Counted from the stretch's first letter, positions 27,343 through 38,049 are shown. The stretch is 64,000 nt of DNA from Caballeronia sp. BR00000012568055 (GCF_029439455.1 NZ_JAQFVG010000307.1:62001-126000); one strand, 5' to 3'. Translations and numbers: made by a program. The notes: generated by a model not told the origin, from the sequence alone.

Positions 27343-28161
27343 TCACGCGTTGAGCACACGCAGCATGCGACGCGCGGCGCCGTTCAGCGGCAGACGCGCA
27401 CGCACGCTGGTGCCGCCCGCCTTCGCCGCCACGATACGCAGGCTGCCGCCGGGCGCATCGCAGCGCGAGCGCATGCCTGACAGGCCGAAGCGGCCGGTTT
27501 TGCGACGCGCGACCGGCGTAATGCCGACGCCATCGTCTTCCACTATCAACGTAACCGATTGCGCATCGAGTGCGATGCTCACGCTCACGCGCGTGGCCTG
27601 CGCGTGGCGCGCGGCGTTGCTGAGCGCCTCCTGCATCACGCGATAAAGCGCAATCGCGATATCGCGCGGCAGGCGATCGAGCGGAATTTCAACTGATTGG
27701 TTGAAATTGACGGGAATCGCGGTTTGTTCACTGAAGCCCGCGATCCATTGTTCGATCGCCACACCCACGCCCAGGTCGAACGCAGGCTCGTGCAAGTCTT
27801 CGACAATCCGATGGCACGCTTCGGTGATATCCGCGAGGCACGCGCGCGCTTGCCTGAGTGCATCGGCGCAGGCGTCGGGGGCATCGGCGGGAAGCCAGTG
27901 AGCGACGCGAGCAAGCGCGATATTGGCGGCGGTCATGGCTGCGCCAGCGTCATCGTGGAGATCCTGAGCGAGCGCGCGCCGCGTATGTTCTTCAACCGAT
28001 ACGATTTGCGCGGCGAGATCGCGCACGCGCGCGGTCAGGCGTTCGATACGCCGGTCACCTTCGAGCTTGCCTTCGCCTTCACACGCAGATGAAGACGCCG
28101 ACGCCGCCGAAGACGCCGCAAGCGATGCGCGGCTCGCTGAGACCCTGGCCGACGGTTTCAT
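27343..28161 (-). CDS. Soluble histidine kinase (HisKA_3/NarX-type core)
   Basis: The 272-residue kinase has a short Ser/Ala-rich N-terminus, a coiled coil (about 35-65), a HisKA_3 dimerisation region with the phosphorylatable His in RALAQDLHDDAGAAM (near 78), and an ATPase domain (EALSNAARHAQAT, EDDGVGI, GRFGLSGM). It has no membrane helix and no PAS/GAF input domain. The start seems real because AGGAAAG lies 5-11 nt before the ATG. A kinase made only of the catalytic core must sense through a partner or an internal signal. Confidence 0.88.
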   Translation of the reverse strand: MKPSARVSASRASLAASSAASASSSACEGEGKLEGDRRIERLTARVRDLAAQIVSVEEHTRRALAQDLHDDAGAAMTAANIALARVAHWLPADAPDACADALRQARACLADITEACHRIVEDLHEPAFDLGVGVAIEQWIAGFSEQTAIPVNFNQSVEIPLDRLPRDIAIALYRVMQEALSNAARHAQATRVSVSIALDAQSVTLIVEDDGVGITPVARRKTGRFGLSGMRSRCDAPGGSLRIVAAKAGGTSVRARLPLNGAARRMLRVLNA

Positions 28162-28440
28162 TGACTTTCCTCGCTTTGAGCGTAATGGCGGCTACGTCCT
28201 CGGTCATCGCGCGAGCGGCGTAACGGCTTTTACACTCTGTAACATCGAACTCGGACGATGTTTCGTCATCCGGTCCAATTCAGTTTGAGGGATCTTATCT
28301 CAAAAATATTATAAATCCATGTCCGACAAGGCTTCAACGCACGAACTTCAAGTTTTTTGCGAAGTTCGCTGCGTAAAATCAGTAGGAAGATGTCCTACAG
28401 CATTCTTAGACGCTCGGGAAAATGTAACAACGCACAGGCG
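28162..28440. other. Intergenic region upstream of the two-component operon
   Basis: About 280 AT-richer nt with two inverted repeats: CGAACTTC / GAAGTTCG at 28342-28349 and 28361-28368 around an 11-nt loop, and GTAGGA / TCCTAC at 28382-28398. Both lie upstream of the kinase start (28161, minus). No gene is apparent. Confidence 0.5.
28382..28398. promoter_or_regulatory. Palindrome GTAGGA-N5-TCCTAC, candidate response-regulator site
   Basis: Perfect 6-bp half-sites around AGATG, about 220 nt upstream of the histidine kinase start. NarL/FixJ-type regulators bind short inverted repeats with small spacers, so autoregulation of the operon is a reasonable guess. Confidence 0.4.
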
Positions 28441-28475
28441 AAAAAAAACCGGAGCACGCGGCTCCGGTTTTTTTT
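28441..28475. terminator. Strong bidirectional terminator downstream of fpr
   Basis: Core stem CCGGAGC / GCTCCGG with an ACGCG loop, extended by eight A on the left and eight T on the right into a 15-bp perfect hairpin. It ends the fpr transcript (minus), whose stop is at 28490. Confidence 0.9.
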
Positions 28476-28489
28476 GCAGAAGATAGCGA

Positions 28490-29260
28490 TCAGCCGACGA
28501 ACGCCTTTTCCACCACGTAATGACCAGGATGATTGTTGCTGCCTTCCTGGAAGCCCATCGAGTCGAGCAGTTCGCGCGTGTCGCGCAGCATGTGCGGGCT
28601 GCCGCAAAGCATGACGCGGTCGTTTTCGAGCGAGAACGGCTCCATCGCCAGATCGGCGAACAGCTTCTTCGTTTCGATCAGATCGGTGATACGGCCACGA
28701 TTCGCGAACTCTTCGCGCGTGACCGTCGGGTAATACACCAGCTTCTCCGACACGATCTCGCCGATATGCTCGTGCGCCGGCAAATGCTCGGTGATGAAAT
28801 CCTTGTACGCGAGTTCATCGACAAAGCGGCAGGTATGCGTCAGCACGATCTTGTCGAAACGGTCGTACACCTCGGGATCCTTGATGATCGACATGAACGG
28901 CGCGAGGCCCGTGCCGGTGGACAGCAGCCACAGCGTCTTGCCGGGCAGCAGATTGTCAGCGACCAGCGTGCCCGTCGGCTTCTTGCCGATCAGCACGGGA
29001 TCGCCCACCTTCAAGTGTTGCAGACGCGAAGTCAGCGGGCCGTCGGGCACCTTGATGCTCAAAAATTCGAGATGCTCTTCGTAGTTCGCGCTCGCGAGGC
29101 TGTAGGCGCGCAGCAGCGGCTTGCCATCAACTTCGAGGCCGACCATCGTAAATTGGCCGTTTTCGAAGCGGAACGCGCTGTCGCGGGTGCAGGTGAAACT
29201 GAAAAGCGTGTCGGTCCAGTGATGGACACTCAGAACGGTTTGAGGATTCAGGTTGCTCAT
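28490..29260 (-). CDS. fpr: Ferredoxin--NADP+ reductase
   Basis: The 256-residue flavoenzyme has the FAD motif RAYSLAS (about 51-57), the NADP-binding LLSTGTGLAPF, a CGSPHM segment and the C-terminal HPGHYVVEKAFVG; the last residues resemble subclass I bacterial FPRs. It exchanges electrons between NADPH and ferredoxin or flavodoxin, for iron-sulfur and oxidative-stress metabolism. I choose the ATG at 29260 (MSNLNPQTV), matching the family length; the frame is open to 29404. Confidence 0.92.
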   Translation of the reverse strand: MSNLNPQTVLSVHHWTDTLFSFTCTRDSAFRFENGQFTMVGLEVDGKPLLRAYSLASANYEEHLEFLSIKVPDGPLTSRLQHLKVGDPVLIGKKPTGTLVADNLLPGKTLWLLSTGTGLAPFMSIIKDPEVYDRFDKIVLTHTCRFVDELAYKDFITEHLPAHEHIGEIVSEKLVYYPTVTREEFANRGRITDLIETKKLFADLAMEPFSLENDRVMLCGSPHMLRDTRELLDSMGFQEGSNNHPGHYVVEKAFVG

Positions 29261-29715
29261 GGCTTCTTGGACTATGCGAAATCGTGACGCTGGCGACGGG
29301 ATAAGCCGAAACGGGCGTCGAAAGGGCGCGAGACGTGGCTGATCGATTGCGTATTCTGCTTGCCGCCGCGCATGGCGAGGCAAGCGGCGCTGCTCCGGCG
29401 TCATCGCTCGTGGCGCAAACCGCAGGAGCAGGCTGATCGTCAGGCTGACCGGTGCAATCGACTATTTTAACCCGATAGCCACCCGTCGTCTTACGGCAGA
29501 GCGCGCGTCCCGCCTGCGTTACAGACGCACAGGCAAACGCGCAGGCGTGTGCTGGCTGGCGGAATGGACCCGGCTGGCTGCACGATCGGAGAGACAAGCC
29601 ATCCGACGAAACGGCGGCTGGTCGATACGAAAATCGAAAAGCCGCCGAGCCCGCATGATAGCAACGATGCCGCGTTTATCTCGAAAATCCCTGTTGGCGA
29701 TAGGCCACGGATGCG
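29261..29715. other. Intergenic region between fpr and the YghZ-like gene
   Basis: About 455 nt with no supportable gene on either strand. It must hold the fpr promoter (minus) and the 3' flank of the aldo/keto reductase gene. I see no terminator, repeat or RNA signal; the open frames here lack ribosome binding sites. Confidence 0.45.
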
Positions 29716-30762
29716 TCAGATTCGCTGATCGGTTGACGGCTTTTCCCACAGGTTGATGCCGCCTTCCTGCGCGTATTGATCGATTTCGGCGAGTTCTTCC
29801 TTCGAAAACTCCAGGTTTTTCAGCGCGCCGACGTTCTCCCGGACCTGCTCCGCGCGGCTCGCGCCAATCAGCACCGACGTCACTCGCCCGCCGCGCAGCG
29901 CCCACGCGAGCGCCATCTGCGCGAGGCTTTGGCCGCGCTTCTGCGCCATATCGTTGAGTTTGCGGACGTGCGCGATGTTTTCATCGCTCAGATGTTCCTG
30001 CTTCAGCGAGCCGCCGCCCGGCTTGTTAATGCGCGCGTCCTGCGGAATGCCGTTCAGGTACTTGTTCGTCAGCAAGCCTTGCGCGAGCGGCGTGAACGCG
30101 ATGCTGCCCGCGCCGACTTCATCGAGCGTATCGAGCAGATCCTTTTCGATCCACCGATTCAGCATGTTGTACGAAGGCTGATGAATCAGCAGCGGCACTT
30201 TGTGCTCCGCCAGCAGCGCGGCCATTTCCCGCGTTTTGGCCGATGAATATGACGAAATGCCAACGTAAAGCGCCTTGCCCGAATGCACGGCCGTTGCCAG
30301 CGCGCCAGCGGTTTCTTCCAGCGGCGTATCCGCATCGAAACGATGCGAGTAGAAAATATCGACGTAATCCAGACCCATGCGCTTCAGGCTCTGATCCAGA
30401 CTCGCGAGCACGTATTTGCGCGATCCGCCGCCTTGACCATACGGACCAGGCCACATATCCCAACCGGCTTTGGTCGAAATCAGCAGCTCGTCGCGATACG
30501 GTTTGAAATCGTCCTTGAACAGGCGGCCGAAGTTGGTTTCGGCGCTGCCGTACGGCGGGCCGTAGTTGTTGGCCAGATCGAAGTGCGTCACGCCGAGGTC
30601 GAACGCGGTGCGCAAAATGTCGCGTTGCGTGGAGATGGGCGTGGTATCGCCGAAATTGTGCCAAAGCCCCAGCGACAGCGCGGGCAGTTTCAGCCCGGTC
30701 TTGCCGCAGGTGCGGAACTGCATGTGCGATGAATAGCGTTCTGAGGCGGCTTCGTATGCCAT
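29716..30762 (-). CDS. Aldo/keto reductase, L-glyceraldehyde 3-phosphate reductase (YghZ/GprA-like)
   Basis: The 348-residue product is an NADPH-dependent aldo/keto reductase of the Kv-beta-like branch. The catalytic Asp/Tyr pair lies in THFDLANNYGPPYGSAETNFG, the Lys in LLISTKAGWDMWPGPYG and the His in DIFYSHRFD. The WPGPYG loop and overall length match YghZ, which reduces L-glyceraldehyde 3-phosphate and methylglyoxal. I use the ATG at 30762 with GCAGGGGACATCCGAC upstream; the frame is open to 30885. Confidence 0.9.
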   Translation of the reverse strand: MAYEAASERYSSHMQFRTCGKTGLKLPALSLGLWHNFGDTTPISTQRDILRTAFDLGVTHFDLANNYGPPYGSAETNFGRLFKDDFKPYRDELLISTKAGWDMWPGPYGQGGGSRKYVLASLDQSLKRMGLDYVDIFYSHRFDADTPLEETAGALATAVHSGKALYVGISSYSSAKTREMAALLAEHKVPLLIHQPSYNMLNRWIEKDLLDTLDEVGAGSIAFTPLAQGLLTNKYLNGIPQDARINKPGGGSLKQEHLSDENIAHVRKLNDMAQKRGQSLAQMALAWALRGGRVTSVLIGASRAEQVRENVGALKNLEFSKEELAEIDQYAQEGGINLWEKPSTDQRI

Positions 30763-30964
30763 GTCGGATGTCCCCTGCGGATTGCGATTGTGCGGTTGGA
30801 TGATCTTTGAAGAATCGGCGCGCCTGAGCGCGAGCCGGGTCGTAAATGGTAAGGCAATCAGCGATTCAACGAGCACTCCACGCACGCCATCCCGATATTC
30901 GGTGCGGGGAACGATCCGGCGCGCCGCCGGACCAAAGCAAATCTTCTACGTTGGAGCAAGACCC

Positions 30965-31750
30965 ATGGACAACCTGCGCCCCGCCTACGATTCCTTTTCC
31001 GCGATTGCCTTGACCTACGGCATCGACATTTTGTTGGCGCTCCTGATTCTCGTAATCGGCTGGTGGATTTCGAATGCCGTCGCGAACGCGCTGCGTCGCG
31101 CGCTCGCCCGCACGAGTGTCGATGCGACGCTGACGCCCGTGCTCGCCAGCGTCGCCATGTGGGCGATCCGCGTGGTCGCCATCGTCGCGGCGCTCGGCAA
31201 GTTCGGGATCGCGGCGGCGAGCATTCTGACCGTGCTTGGCGCGGCGGGGCTGGCTATCGGTCTGGCCTTGCAGGGCACGTTGCAGAACATCGCGGCGGGT
31301 TTAATGTTGCTGCTGCTGCGGCCGTTTCGCGTGGGCGATTACATCGAAGGAACGGGGACGACGGCGGGTACGGTCAACGAAATCGGTCTGTTCACCACGC
31401 GGCTGACGAAAGCGGACGGCATCATCATGTATGTGCCGAACAGTCTGATCTGGGCGAACGCCATCACCAATTACAGCGCCAACGACCGTCGCCGCGTGGT
31501 GATCAATTTTCAGGCGCAGCATGGCTTGCAGGTCGAGCATGTGCTCGGAGAATTGCGTCGGCTGATCAGTGAAGATGCACGCATCGTGCAGGACGTGCCT
31601 GCGCCGTGGGTCGCGGTGACGGATTACACGGATACGGGCGTGAAGTACAACGTCGGCGCATGGACGCGCGCCAGCGATCACGCCAGCGTGCAAGCCGATT
31701 TGCTGCGCAAGATTCAGCCGCTCACGCGCGATGTACCTCAAGCCGCATGA
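30965..31750 (+). CDS. Small mechanosensitive channel, MscS family
   Basis: The 261-residue protein starts at the ATG at 30965 (GGAGCAAGACCC upstream). It has three membrane helices; the third is the Gly/Ala-rich pore helix in LGAAGLAIGLALQGTLQNIAAG (about residues 87-108), followed by the beta domain (RPFRVGDYIEG) and PNSLIWANAITNYS, as in MscS. It releases solutes during hypo-osmotic shock. Divergent from the YghZ-like gene; a DUF3185 gene follows 55 nt downstream. Confidence 0.92.
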   Translation: MDNLRPAYDSFSAIALTYGIDILLALLILVIGWWISNAVANALRRALARTSVDATLTPVLASVAMWAIRVVAIVAALGKFGIAAASILTVLGAAGLAIGLALQGTLQNIAAGLMLLLLRPFRVGDYIEGTGTTAGTVNEIGLFTTRLTKADGIIMYVPNSLIWANAITNYSANDRRRVVINFQAQHGLQVEHVLGELRRLISEDARIVQDVPAPWVAVTDYTDTGVKYNVGAWTRASDHASVQADLLRKIQPLTRDVPQAA

Positions 31751-31805
31751 TGTGCTGACCAGGTGTTGATAAGCTAACGCGCTTTATCGACAGAGAACTC
31801 ACACT

Positions 31806-32009
31806 ATGTCCCGAGCGATTTCCGTTGCGCTGCTGGTCGGCGGCGTCATTCTGCTGTACTTCGGCGGCCAGTCGTTTCACTCGCTGTCGAGCGACTTTTC
31901 GCGCTTCTTCACCGGCTCGCCCACGAACAAGACCATCTGGCTGATCGCGGGCGGCGTGATCGCGTCGCTGGCCGGGTTGATCGGCCTGGCGATTCCGTCC
32001 AAACGCTGA
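31806..32009 (+). CDS. DUF3185-family small membrane protein
   Basis: The 67-residue protein has two membrane helices (about 5-22 and 44-63) joined by a polar loop, SFHSLSSDFSRFFTGSPTNK. The sequence pattern GGVILLYFGGQS and the size fit the DUF3185 family. Function unknown. It lies 55 nt behind the mscS gene and may be cotranscribed; it is convergent with the dioxygenase gene, 10 nt apart. Confidence 0.85.
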   Translation: MSRAISVALLVGGVILLYFGGQSFHSLSSDFSRFFTGSPTNKTIWLIAGGVIASLAGLIGLAIPSKR

Positions 32010-32018
32010 TTTATCGAT

Positions 32019-32795
32019 TCAAACCAGCGCGATCTCCGGCTTCGATGCCGATCGCGAACCCGGCAACGCCGCATTGCTCGCGCCGCGATACGTGTACACG
32101 AGCGAGAACTTCACCTGATCGGTGAGGTTCTTGCCCGCCGAATGCAGCGTGTTGCAGTGGAAGAACACGACATCGCCGCGTTCAAGCTTCGGTGAGAAGG
32201 CGGTGCGGATAAGCGCGGCATTGTCGGGCGTATCGGCGCGAAAGAATTTGGCGTCGTCGAAACGGTCGGACGTGAACGGCAGTTTGTGCGATCCCGGCAC
32301 GAACCACAGCGCGCCGTTATCCACTTCTTCATCGCCGAGCGCGAGCCACGACGACACCAGATCGTCGCGCTCGAACGACCAGTAACGCACATCGCGATGC
32401 CATCCCGTCAGACTTCCGTACGCGGGATGCTTGGTCATCATGCAGTTGTGATGCGCGCGCGAAAGATACGGCGTCTCGCCGAAATACAGCTCCATCCAGC
32501 CGCGCACATCGGGCGATGTCGCCCATTCGGCGAACAGCGCGTGACGCACATAAGCGTCGAGCAGACGGCGGACCGTGTGGCCGCCGGGCGCGTCCTTGGA
32601 CGACGGCGCGCCGGGATATTGCAAATCGGCTTCGAATTCGAGCGGCGCGGCGGCTTCGGCCAATTGCTGGCGCGCGACCGCGAGCATCGCTTCGCAACGC
32701 GTTTCGGACACCAATCCCTTCACGATGACGAAACCCGTTTCACGCAGTTCAGCGACTTGCTCTTTTTTTGATTTAAGGAAATTTTGATCGGACAT
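32019..32795 (-). CDS. Phytanoyl-CoA dioxygenase family protein
   Basis: The 258-residue protein is an Fe(II)/2-oxoglutarate oxygenase of the PhyH family. GWHRDVRYWS supplies the HxD iron ligands, LHSAGKN the distal His, and KFSLVYTYR the 2-oxoglutarate-binding Arg. The hydroxylated substrate is unknown. I chose the ATG at 32795; a longer frame to 32834 has no better support. It stands alone. Confidence 0.88.
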   Translation of the reverse strand: MSDQNFLKSKKEQVAELRETGFVIVKGLVSETRCEAMLAVARQQLAEAAAPLEFEADLQYPGAPSSKDAPGGHTVRRLLDAYVRHALFAEWATSPDVRGWMELYFGETPYLSRAHHNCMMTKHPAYGSLTGWHRDVRYWSFERDDLVSSWLALGDEEVDNGALWFVPGSHKLPFTSDRFDDAKFFRADTPDNAALIRTAFSPKLERGDVVFFHCNTLHSAGKNLTDQVKFSLVYTYRGASNAALPGSRSASKPEIALV

Positions 32796-33121
32796 TTTCA
32801 GTTTCACTCTCGACCGGCTTTCAAACGACTTCATGTTTCCGGCTTAATGCCCGGAATCAGACTTTCGGATCATTGTAAATCCGCCGCCGCGCGAAAGCCC
32901 GTTCTGCCTTGTACGGCAAGGCATTGCGGATTCCTGATAAAGCGTGTGCTTAAGAAATGGTCAGGGAAAACGCGGACTTACCCTTGTCGTAATGAACCGA
33001 TACATTCGCTGCATCATATCGGTGCAACTTCGTTCTATCGGCTGAATCGAATCGGTTGAACGCTATTTTTGAGACGACTATCTTCGAGTTTGCGCAATTG
33101 CAAACCGACCCAAACGCTCAC
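32796..33121. other. Intergenic region, about 325 nt
   Basis: Divergent region holding the dioxygenase promoter (minus) and whatever drives the basic hypothetical gene (plus). No hairpin, repeat or clear promoter pair was recognised. Confidence 0.4.
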
Positions 33122-33490
33122 ATGAATCCACGACTAGTCAACGGCCTCACCCGCGTTGCGGCGCGTGCCGCACGTCCCGCACGACACGGCGTTATCCGCG
33201 CGTTACGTCATCATTCCGCGCGCACGCATGCGATCGCGGAGCAGTTCAAGCATGTGCATCCGGTCGAAGGCATTCGGTCGTGGTTTCGCGGTTTCTTCCT
33301 GAATCTGCGTGTCAGCGCGATCTCGCGGAAAGTGACGCTGAAGTCATTGCTGCCGCGTCCGGCGGCATTGCGCGCGCCCTCTTTCTCGTCGATGAAACCA
33401 GCCAAGCCCAAAGCCGCCGCGTTGACCAGCCGACGTCCGCGTCGTCTATCGACCAGCAGCACGGGTTGGTACGCGTTCGCGGCGCGTTAA
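33122..33490 (+). CDS. Hypothetical basic protein
   Basis: A 122-residue Arg/Ala-rich protein from the ATG at 33122 (MNPRLVNGLTRVAARAARPA), with a Pro/Ser/Lys-rich C-terminal half and no membrane helix. I recognise no domain. No good ribosome binding site precedes either this ATG or the in-frame one at 33056, so it may not be expressed. Its stop overlaps the convergent old yellow enzyme stop by 4 nt. Confidence 0.4.
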   Translation: MNPRLVNGLTRVAARAARPARHGVIRALRHHSARTHAIAEQFKHVHPVEGIRSWFRGFFLNLRVSAISRKVTLKSLLPRPAALRAPSFSSMKPAKPKAAALTSRRPRRLSTSSTGWYAFAAR

Positions 33491-34602
33491 GTCTTGGGCA
33501 TTTCATCGAGCGTCGGATAATCCGTGTAGCCTTTTTCCGCGCCGCCGTAGAACGTCGATTCATCGGGCGTGTTCAGCGGCGCGTTGGCACGGATGCGTTC
33601 CACTAAATCAGGATTCGCCAGATACGCGCGACCGAATGCCACGGCATCCGCATCGCCCCGTTCGATGCGCTGATTCGCCTGCTTCGCGGTGTAATTGCCG
33701 CACAGGATGATCGACCCGTCATATGCCTCACGCAGCGCACGGCGATAATCTTCCGTCAGCGGTTCGCCGCCCGCCCAATCGCCTTCGGCCAAATGCAGAT
33801 ACGCCACGCCGATGCGCTTCAACTCCGAGGCCAGATGCAGCGATGAGGTATCCGCTTCGTCATCCTGCAAATCGAAGCCGATAAAGTTCGGCGATACACG
33901 AATGCCGACGCGATTCGCGCCCATCACACCGCACACAGCTTCGAGCACATCAATGGTCAATCGCAGCCGATTTTCGACGCTGCCACCGTAATCGTCCGTG
34001 CGATGGTTCGTCCCGGTCGCCATGAATTGATGCAGCAAATAGCCGTTTGCCGCGTGCACTTCGATCATGTCGAAACCGGCGCGCTTGGCGCGATGTGCGG
34101 CATCGACGAATTGCAGCACGATGCCGGGAATTTCATTCGTTTCGAGCGCGCGCGGATTGTCGGCGTCGATCATGCCGAACGAGCCGTCATCGTTTCGCAC
34201 GAAAACCTGCGTGTTGCGCGCGCGGATCGCGGAAGGCGCGACCGGCGGCGCACCACCATCCTGTATCAGCCGATGCGACACGCGCCCCACATGCCAGAGC
34301 TGCTGCGCAATCCGCCCATGCCGCGCGTGCACCGCGCCCGCGATCGCCTTCCAGCCCGCTTCCTGCGCATCCGAATACATCCCCGGCGTGGCCCAATAAC
34401 CCTGACCTTGCCGCGAAACCTGCGTCGCCTCGGTCACGATCAAGCCCGCGCTCGCACGTTGCGCGTAATAAAGGGCGTTCATTTCGGACGGCACATCGCC
34501 GGGTTGCGATGCGCGATTGCGCGTGAGCGGCGCCATCATGACGCGATTCGGCAGCTCTAAATTGCCGATGGTGACGGGCGAAAGCAGCGTGTCGTACGGC
34601 AT
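33487..34602 (-). CDS. Old yellow enzyme family NADH:flavin oxidoreductase / ene-reductase
   Basis: From the ATG at 34602 the product is 371 residues, an FMN TIM barrel. LSPVTIGNLELPNRVMMAPL starts the barrel, IEVHAANGYLLHQF contains the HxxN substrate-binding pair, and HRTDDYGGSVENR and GRAYLANPDLV are FMN-binding regions. It reduces activated C=C bonds and nitro compounds, as NemA does. An ATG at 34632 is an alternative start. The metK terminator at 34665-34691 rules out the longest frame (34701) as a sensible start. Confidence 0.88.
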   Translation of the reverse strand: MPYDTLLSPVTIGNLELPNRVMMAPLTRNRASQPGDVPSEMNALYYAQRASAGLIVTEATQVSRQGQGYWATPGMYSDAQEAGWKAIAGAVHARHGRIAQQLWHVGRVSHRLIQDGGAPPVAPSAIRARNTQVFVRNDDGSFGMIDADNPRALETNEIPGIVLQFVDAAHRAKRAGFDMIEVHAANGYLLHQFMATGTNHRTDDYGGSVENRLRLTIDVLEAVCGVMGANRVGIRVSPNFIGFDLQDDEADTSSLHLASELKRIGVAYLHLAEGDWAGGEPLTEDYRRALREAYDGSIILCGNYTAKQANQRIERGDADAVAFGRAYLANPDLVERIRANAPLNTPDESTFYGGAEKGYTDYPTLDEMPKT

Positions 34603-34664
34603 GGCGGATGATTGCTCGGACGGTTGGCTCATCGAACAATATGCAAAATCCGCGCCGCAATGCA

Positions 34665-34691
34665 AAACGGCAGGCGCGATGCCTGCCGTTT
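34665..34691. terminator. Terminator downstream of metK
   Basis: Perfect 11-bp stem AAACGGCAGGC / GCCTGCCGTTT with a GCGAT loop and A/T flanks. It lies 38 nt beyond the metK stop (34729, minus) and just upstream of the old yellow enzyme start. Confidence 0.85.
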
Positions 34692-34728
34692 CTTGATACA
34701 TCGAAACTAAGTCAAACCGCCCGAAGCC

Positions 34729-35915
<1,187 letters not shown>

Positions 35916-35916
<1 letters not shown>

Positions 35917-35989
35917 GCTTCAGACTCCAATAAAGTACGGTTGATATTCACGTAGCCGACTTCGTTTGGAGTCTGAAGCGGCGACGCTT
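35916..35989 (-). promoter_or_regulatory. metK leader hairpin that sequesters the ribosome binding site
   Basis: On the minus strand the 5' arm CGCTTCAGACTCCAA (complement of 35966-35980) pairs perfectly with TTGGAGTCTGAAGCG (complement of 35916-35930); the loop is 35 nt. The 3' arm contains the GGAG Shine-Dalgarno and ends on the G of the GTG start. Just upstream, AAGCG (complement of 35985-35989) could pair instead with the CGCTT that opens the 5' arm, giving a competing 5-bp hairpin. This is the layout of a translational on/off switch. I do not recognise a known riboswitch class. Confidence 0.6.
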
Positions 35990-36086
35990 TAGCGGATGTC
36001 CATCCTCCAGTTGCGCATTCTCATGCTTGAGAAAGATCGCGTCTGGCTTCGCCCCGCAAGTTGTCCATTAACTCGGCGAAGGTCTT

Positions 36087-36115
36087 ATTATACCGGTTTC
36101 CCGTGTTTTTACAGA
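36087..36115 (-). promoter_or_regulatory. Candidate metK promoter
   Basis: The minus strand has a consensus TATAAT at 36092-36087. At 17-bp spacing the -35 is TCTGTA (36115-36110), a weak match. A start near 36080 gives metK a leader of about 165 nt, long enough for the hairpin switch described. The same region must carry the lpxL promoter on the plus strand. Confidence 0.5.
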
Positions 36116-36195
36116 GCCGAACGTTTGCTGTCATTCGACCTGAAACAATCATCCATTCGTCGCAACAACGCGTATGTTCGCTGGAGCGCTTCATC

Positions 36196-37080
36196 ATGCT
36201 AGGGCGAATCGGCGTGGCCATTGCCATTGCATTTCTCAAGTTTCTGGCGATCATCCCTTATGGCATCACCGCGCGTTTCGGTGATGGTCTCGGCTGGCTG
36301 CTGTATCAGATTCCCAGCCGGCGCAGACGCATCGTACATACGAACCTGAAACTGTGCTTTCCCGAGTGGTCCGATGAGAAACGCGAGGACATCGCGCAGA
36401 AGCATTTTCGGCATGCCATTCGAAGTTATGTCGAACGAAGCGTGCAGTGGTTCGGCTCGGCAAAGAAGCTCGAAAAGCTGATTCAACTCGACAGCGCCGT
36501 CGATCTCACCGATCCGGATTTGCCGCCTACGCTGTTTCTCGGCTTTCACTTCGTGGGCATCGAAGCGGGATCGATCTTTCTGAATTACTCGCTGCATCGG
36601 CAATGCGGGTCGCTGTATCAGCCGTTTTCGAATCCGCAAGTGGAAGAACTGGCGAAGGCGCAGCGCGCGCGTTTCGGCGCGGATATGGCGAGCCGTGCGG
36701 ACAGCGCGCGTATCGTCTTGCGATGGCTGCGTGATCGCAAGCCCGTGATGCTCGGCGCGGATATGGATTACGGCATGCGTAATTCCACCTTCGTGCCCTT
36801 CTTCGGCATTCCCACTTGCACGCTGACCGCCGTCGGCCGGCTGGCGAAGACGGGGAAGGCGCAACTGGTGCCGTTCATCGGTGAAGTGCTGCCGAACTAC
36901 AAGGGTTATCGGCTGAAGATTTACGAGCCTTGGCAGAACTACCCTTCCGGCGATGACGACGCCGACGCGCGCCGCATGAACGCGTTTCTCGAAGAGCACA
37001 TTCCCGAAATGCCCGAACAGTATTACTGGGTGCACAAGCGCTTCAAGACGCGGCCGCCTGGCGAACCGGGCTTTTATTGA
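36196..37080 (+). CDS. lpxL: Lipid A lauroyl/late acyltransferase (LpxL/HtrB family)
   Basis: The 294-residue protein starts at the ATG at 36196 (GGAG 10-13 nt upstream). It has an N-terminal membrane anchor (about 4-28) and the acyltransferase HX4E motif in FHFVGIEAG (His116, Glu121 approximately). It transfers a secondary acyl chain to lipid A on the inner face of the inner membrane. [19 protein letters not shown] is the conserved central block. It starts a run of same-strand genes lpxL-dapF-DUF484-xerC. Confidence 0.9.
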   Translation: MLGRIGVAIAIAFLKFLAIIPYGITARFGDGLGWLLYQIPSRRRRIVHTNLKLCFPEWSDEKREDIAQKHFRHAIRSYVERSVQWFGSAKKLEKLIQLDSAVDLTDPDLPPTLFLGFHFVGIEAGSIFLNYSLHRQCGSLYQPFSNPQVEELAKAQRARFGADMASRADSARIVLRWLRDRKPVMLGADMDYGMRNSTFVPFFGIPTCTLTAVGRLAKTGKAQLVPFIGEVLPNYKGYRLKIYEPWQNYPSGDDDADARRMNAFLEEHIPEMPEQYYWVHKRFKTRPPGEPGFY

Positions 37081-37132
37081 TGACGATGTCGCGCGCAAGT
37101 CAGCCCCGCGCGACTCACATACAATACCGGCC

Positions 37133-38014
37133 ATGAAACTCAAATTCACCAAAATGCAAGGCGCGGGCAACGACTTCGTCGTGCTCGACGGCTTTTCGCA
37201 AGCGCTCGATCTGAGCGCCGCGCAGGTTCGCGCGCTCGCCAACCGGCACTTCGGCGTCGGCGCGGACCAGTTGCTGCTGGTCGAAAAGCCGACGGTGGAT
37301 GGCGTCGATTTCAAGTACCGCATCTTCAATTGCGATGGCGGCGAAGTCGAACATTGCGGCAATGGCGCGCGCTGTTTCGTGAAGTTCGTGCGCGAGCGCG
37401 GGCTGACGGAGCAATCGAAAGTGCGCGTGCAGGTGCAAAACGGCGTCATCACGCTCTCCGTGCAGCCGAACGGCGAAGTGATGGTCGATATGAGCACGCC
37501 GGTTTTCGACCCGCCGCTCGTCCCGTTCGATGCCCGCAATCTCGAAGGCCGCAAGCAAGGCGCGGACACGCTCTGGCCGCTCGATGTGCTCGGCGGCACG
37601 AACTGGATCTCGGTCGTATCGATGGGCAATCCGCACGCCGTGCAGATCGTCGAGGATGTCGAAAACTATCCGGTGTCTACGGAAGGACCGCTGATCGAAC
37701 GGCATACGCGTTTTCCGCAGCGCGTGAATGCGGGTTTCATGCAGATCGTCGATCGACATTCGGTCAAATTGCGCGTGTTCGAGCGCGGCGCGGGTGAAAC
37801 GCTCGCGTGCGGCACGGGCGCATGCGCGGCAGTGGCCGCAGGCATCCGGCGCGGTGTGCTGGACTCTCCAGTACGCGTCGATACACACGGCGGAACACTT
37901 ACGATCACTTGGGAAGGCGCGACGGACGAATCCGCGTCGCTCTTCATGGCAGGACCCGCGACGACGGTTTTCGAAGGCGAGATCGATCTCGATCGCCTCG
38001 CAGATCGTGCCTGA
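37133..38014 (+). CDS. dapF: Diaminopimelate epimerase
   Basis: The 293-residue epimerase converts LL- to meso-diaminopimelate for lysine and peptidoglycan. The two catalytic cysteines are in [17 protein letters not shown] and [12 protein letters not shown], and the N-terminus [20 protein letters not shown] is typical. It lies 52 nt after lpxL and 35 nt before the DUF484 gene, the latter pairing being conserved with xerC in many proteobacteria. Confidence 0.95.
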   Translation: MKLKFTKMQGAGNDFVVLDGFSQALDLSAAQVRALANRHFGVGADQLLLVEKPTVDGVDFKYRIFNCDGGEVEHCGNGARCFVKFVRERGLTEQSKVRVQVQNGVITLSVQPNGEVMVDMSTPVFDPPLVPFDARNLEGRKQGADTLWPLDVLGGTNWISVVSMGNPHAVQIVEDVENYPVSTEGPLIERHTRFPQRVNAGFMQIVDRHSVKLRVFERGAGETLACGTGACAAVAAGIRRGVLDSPVRVDTHGGTLTITWEGATDESASLFMAGPATTVFEGEIDLDRLADRA

Positions 38015-38049
38015 TCTTGCCTGACCGTGCCTAACGCAATCACATCATC

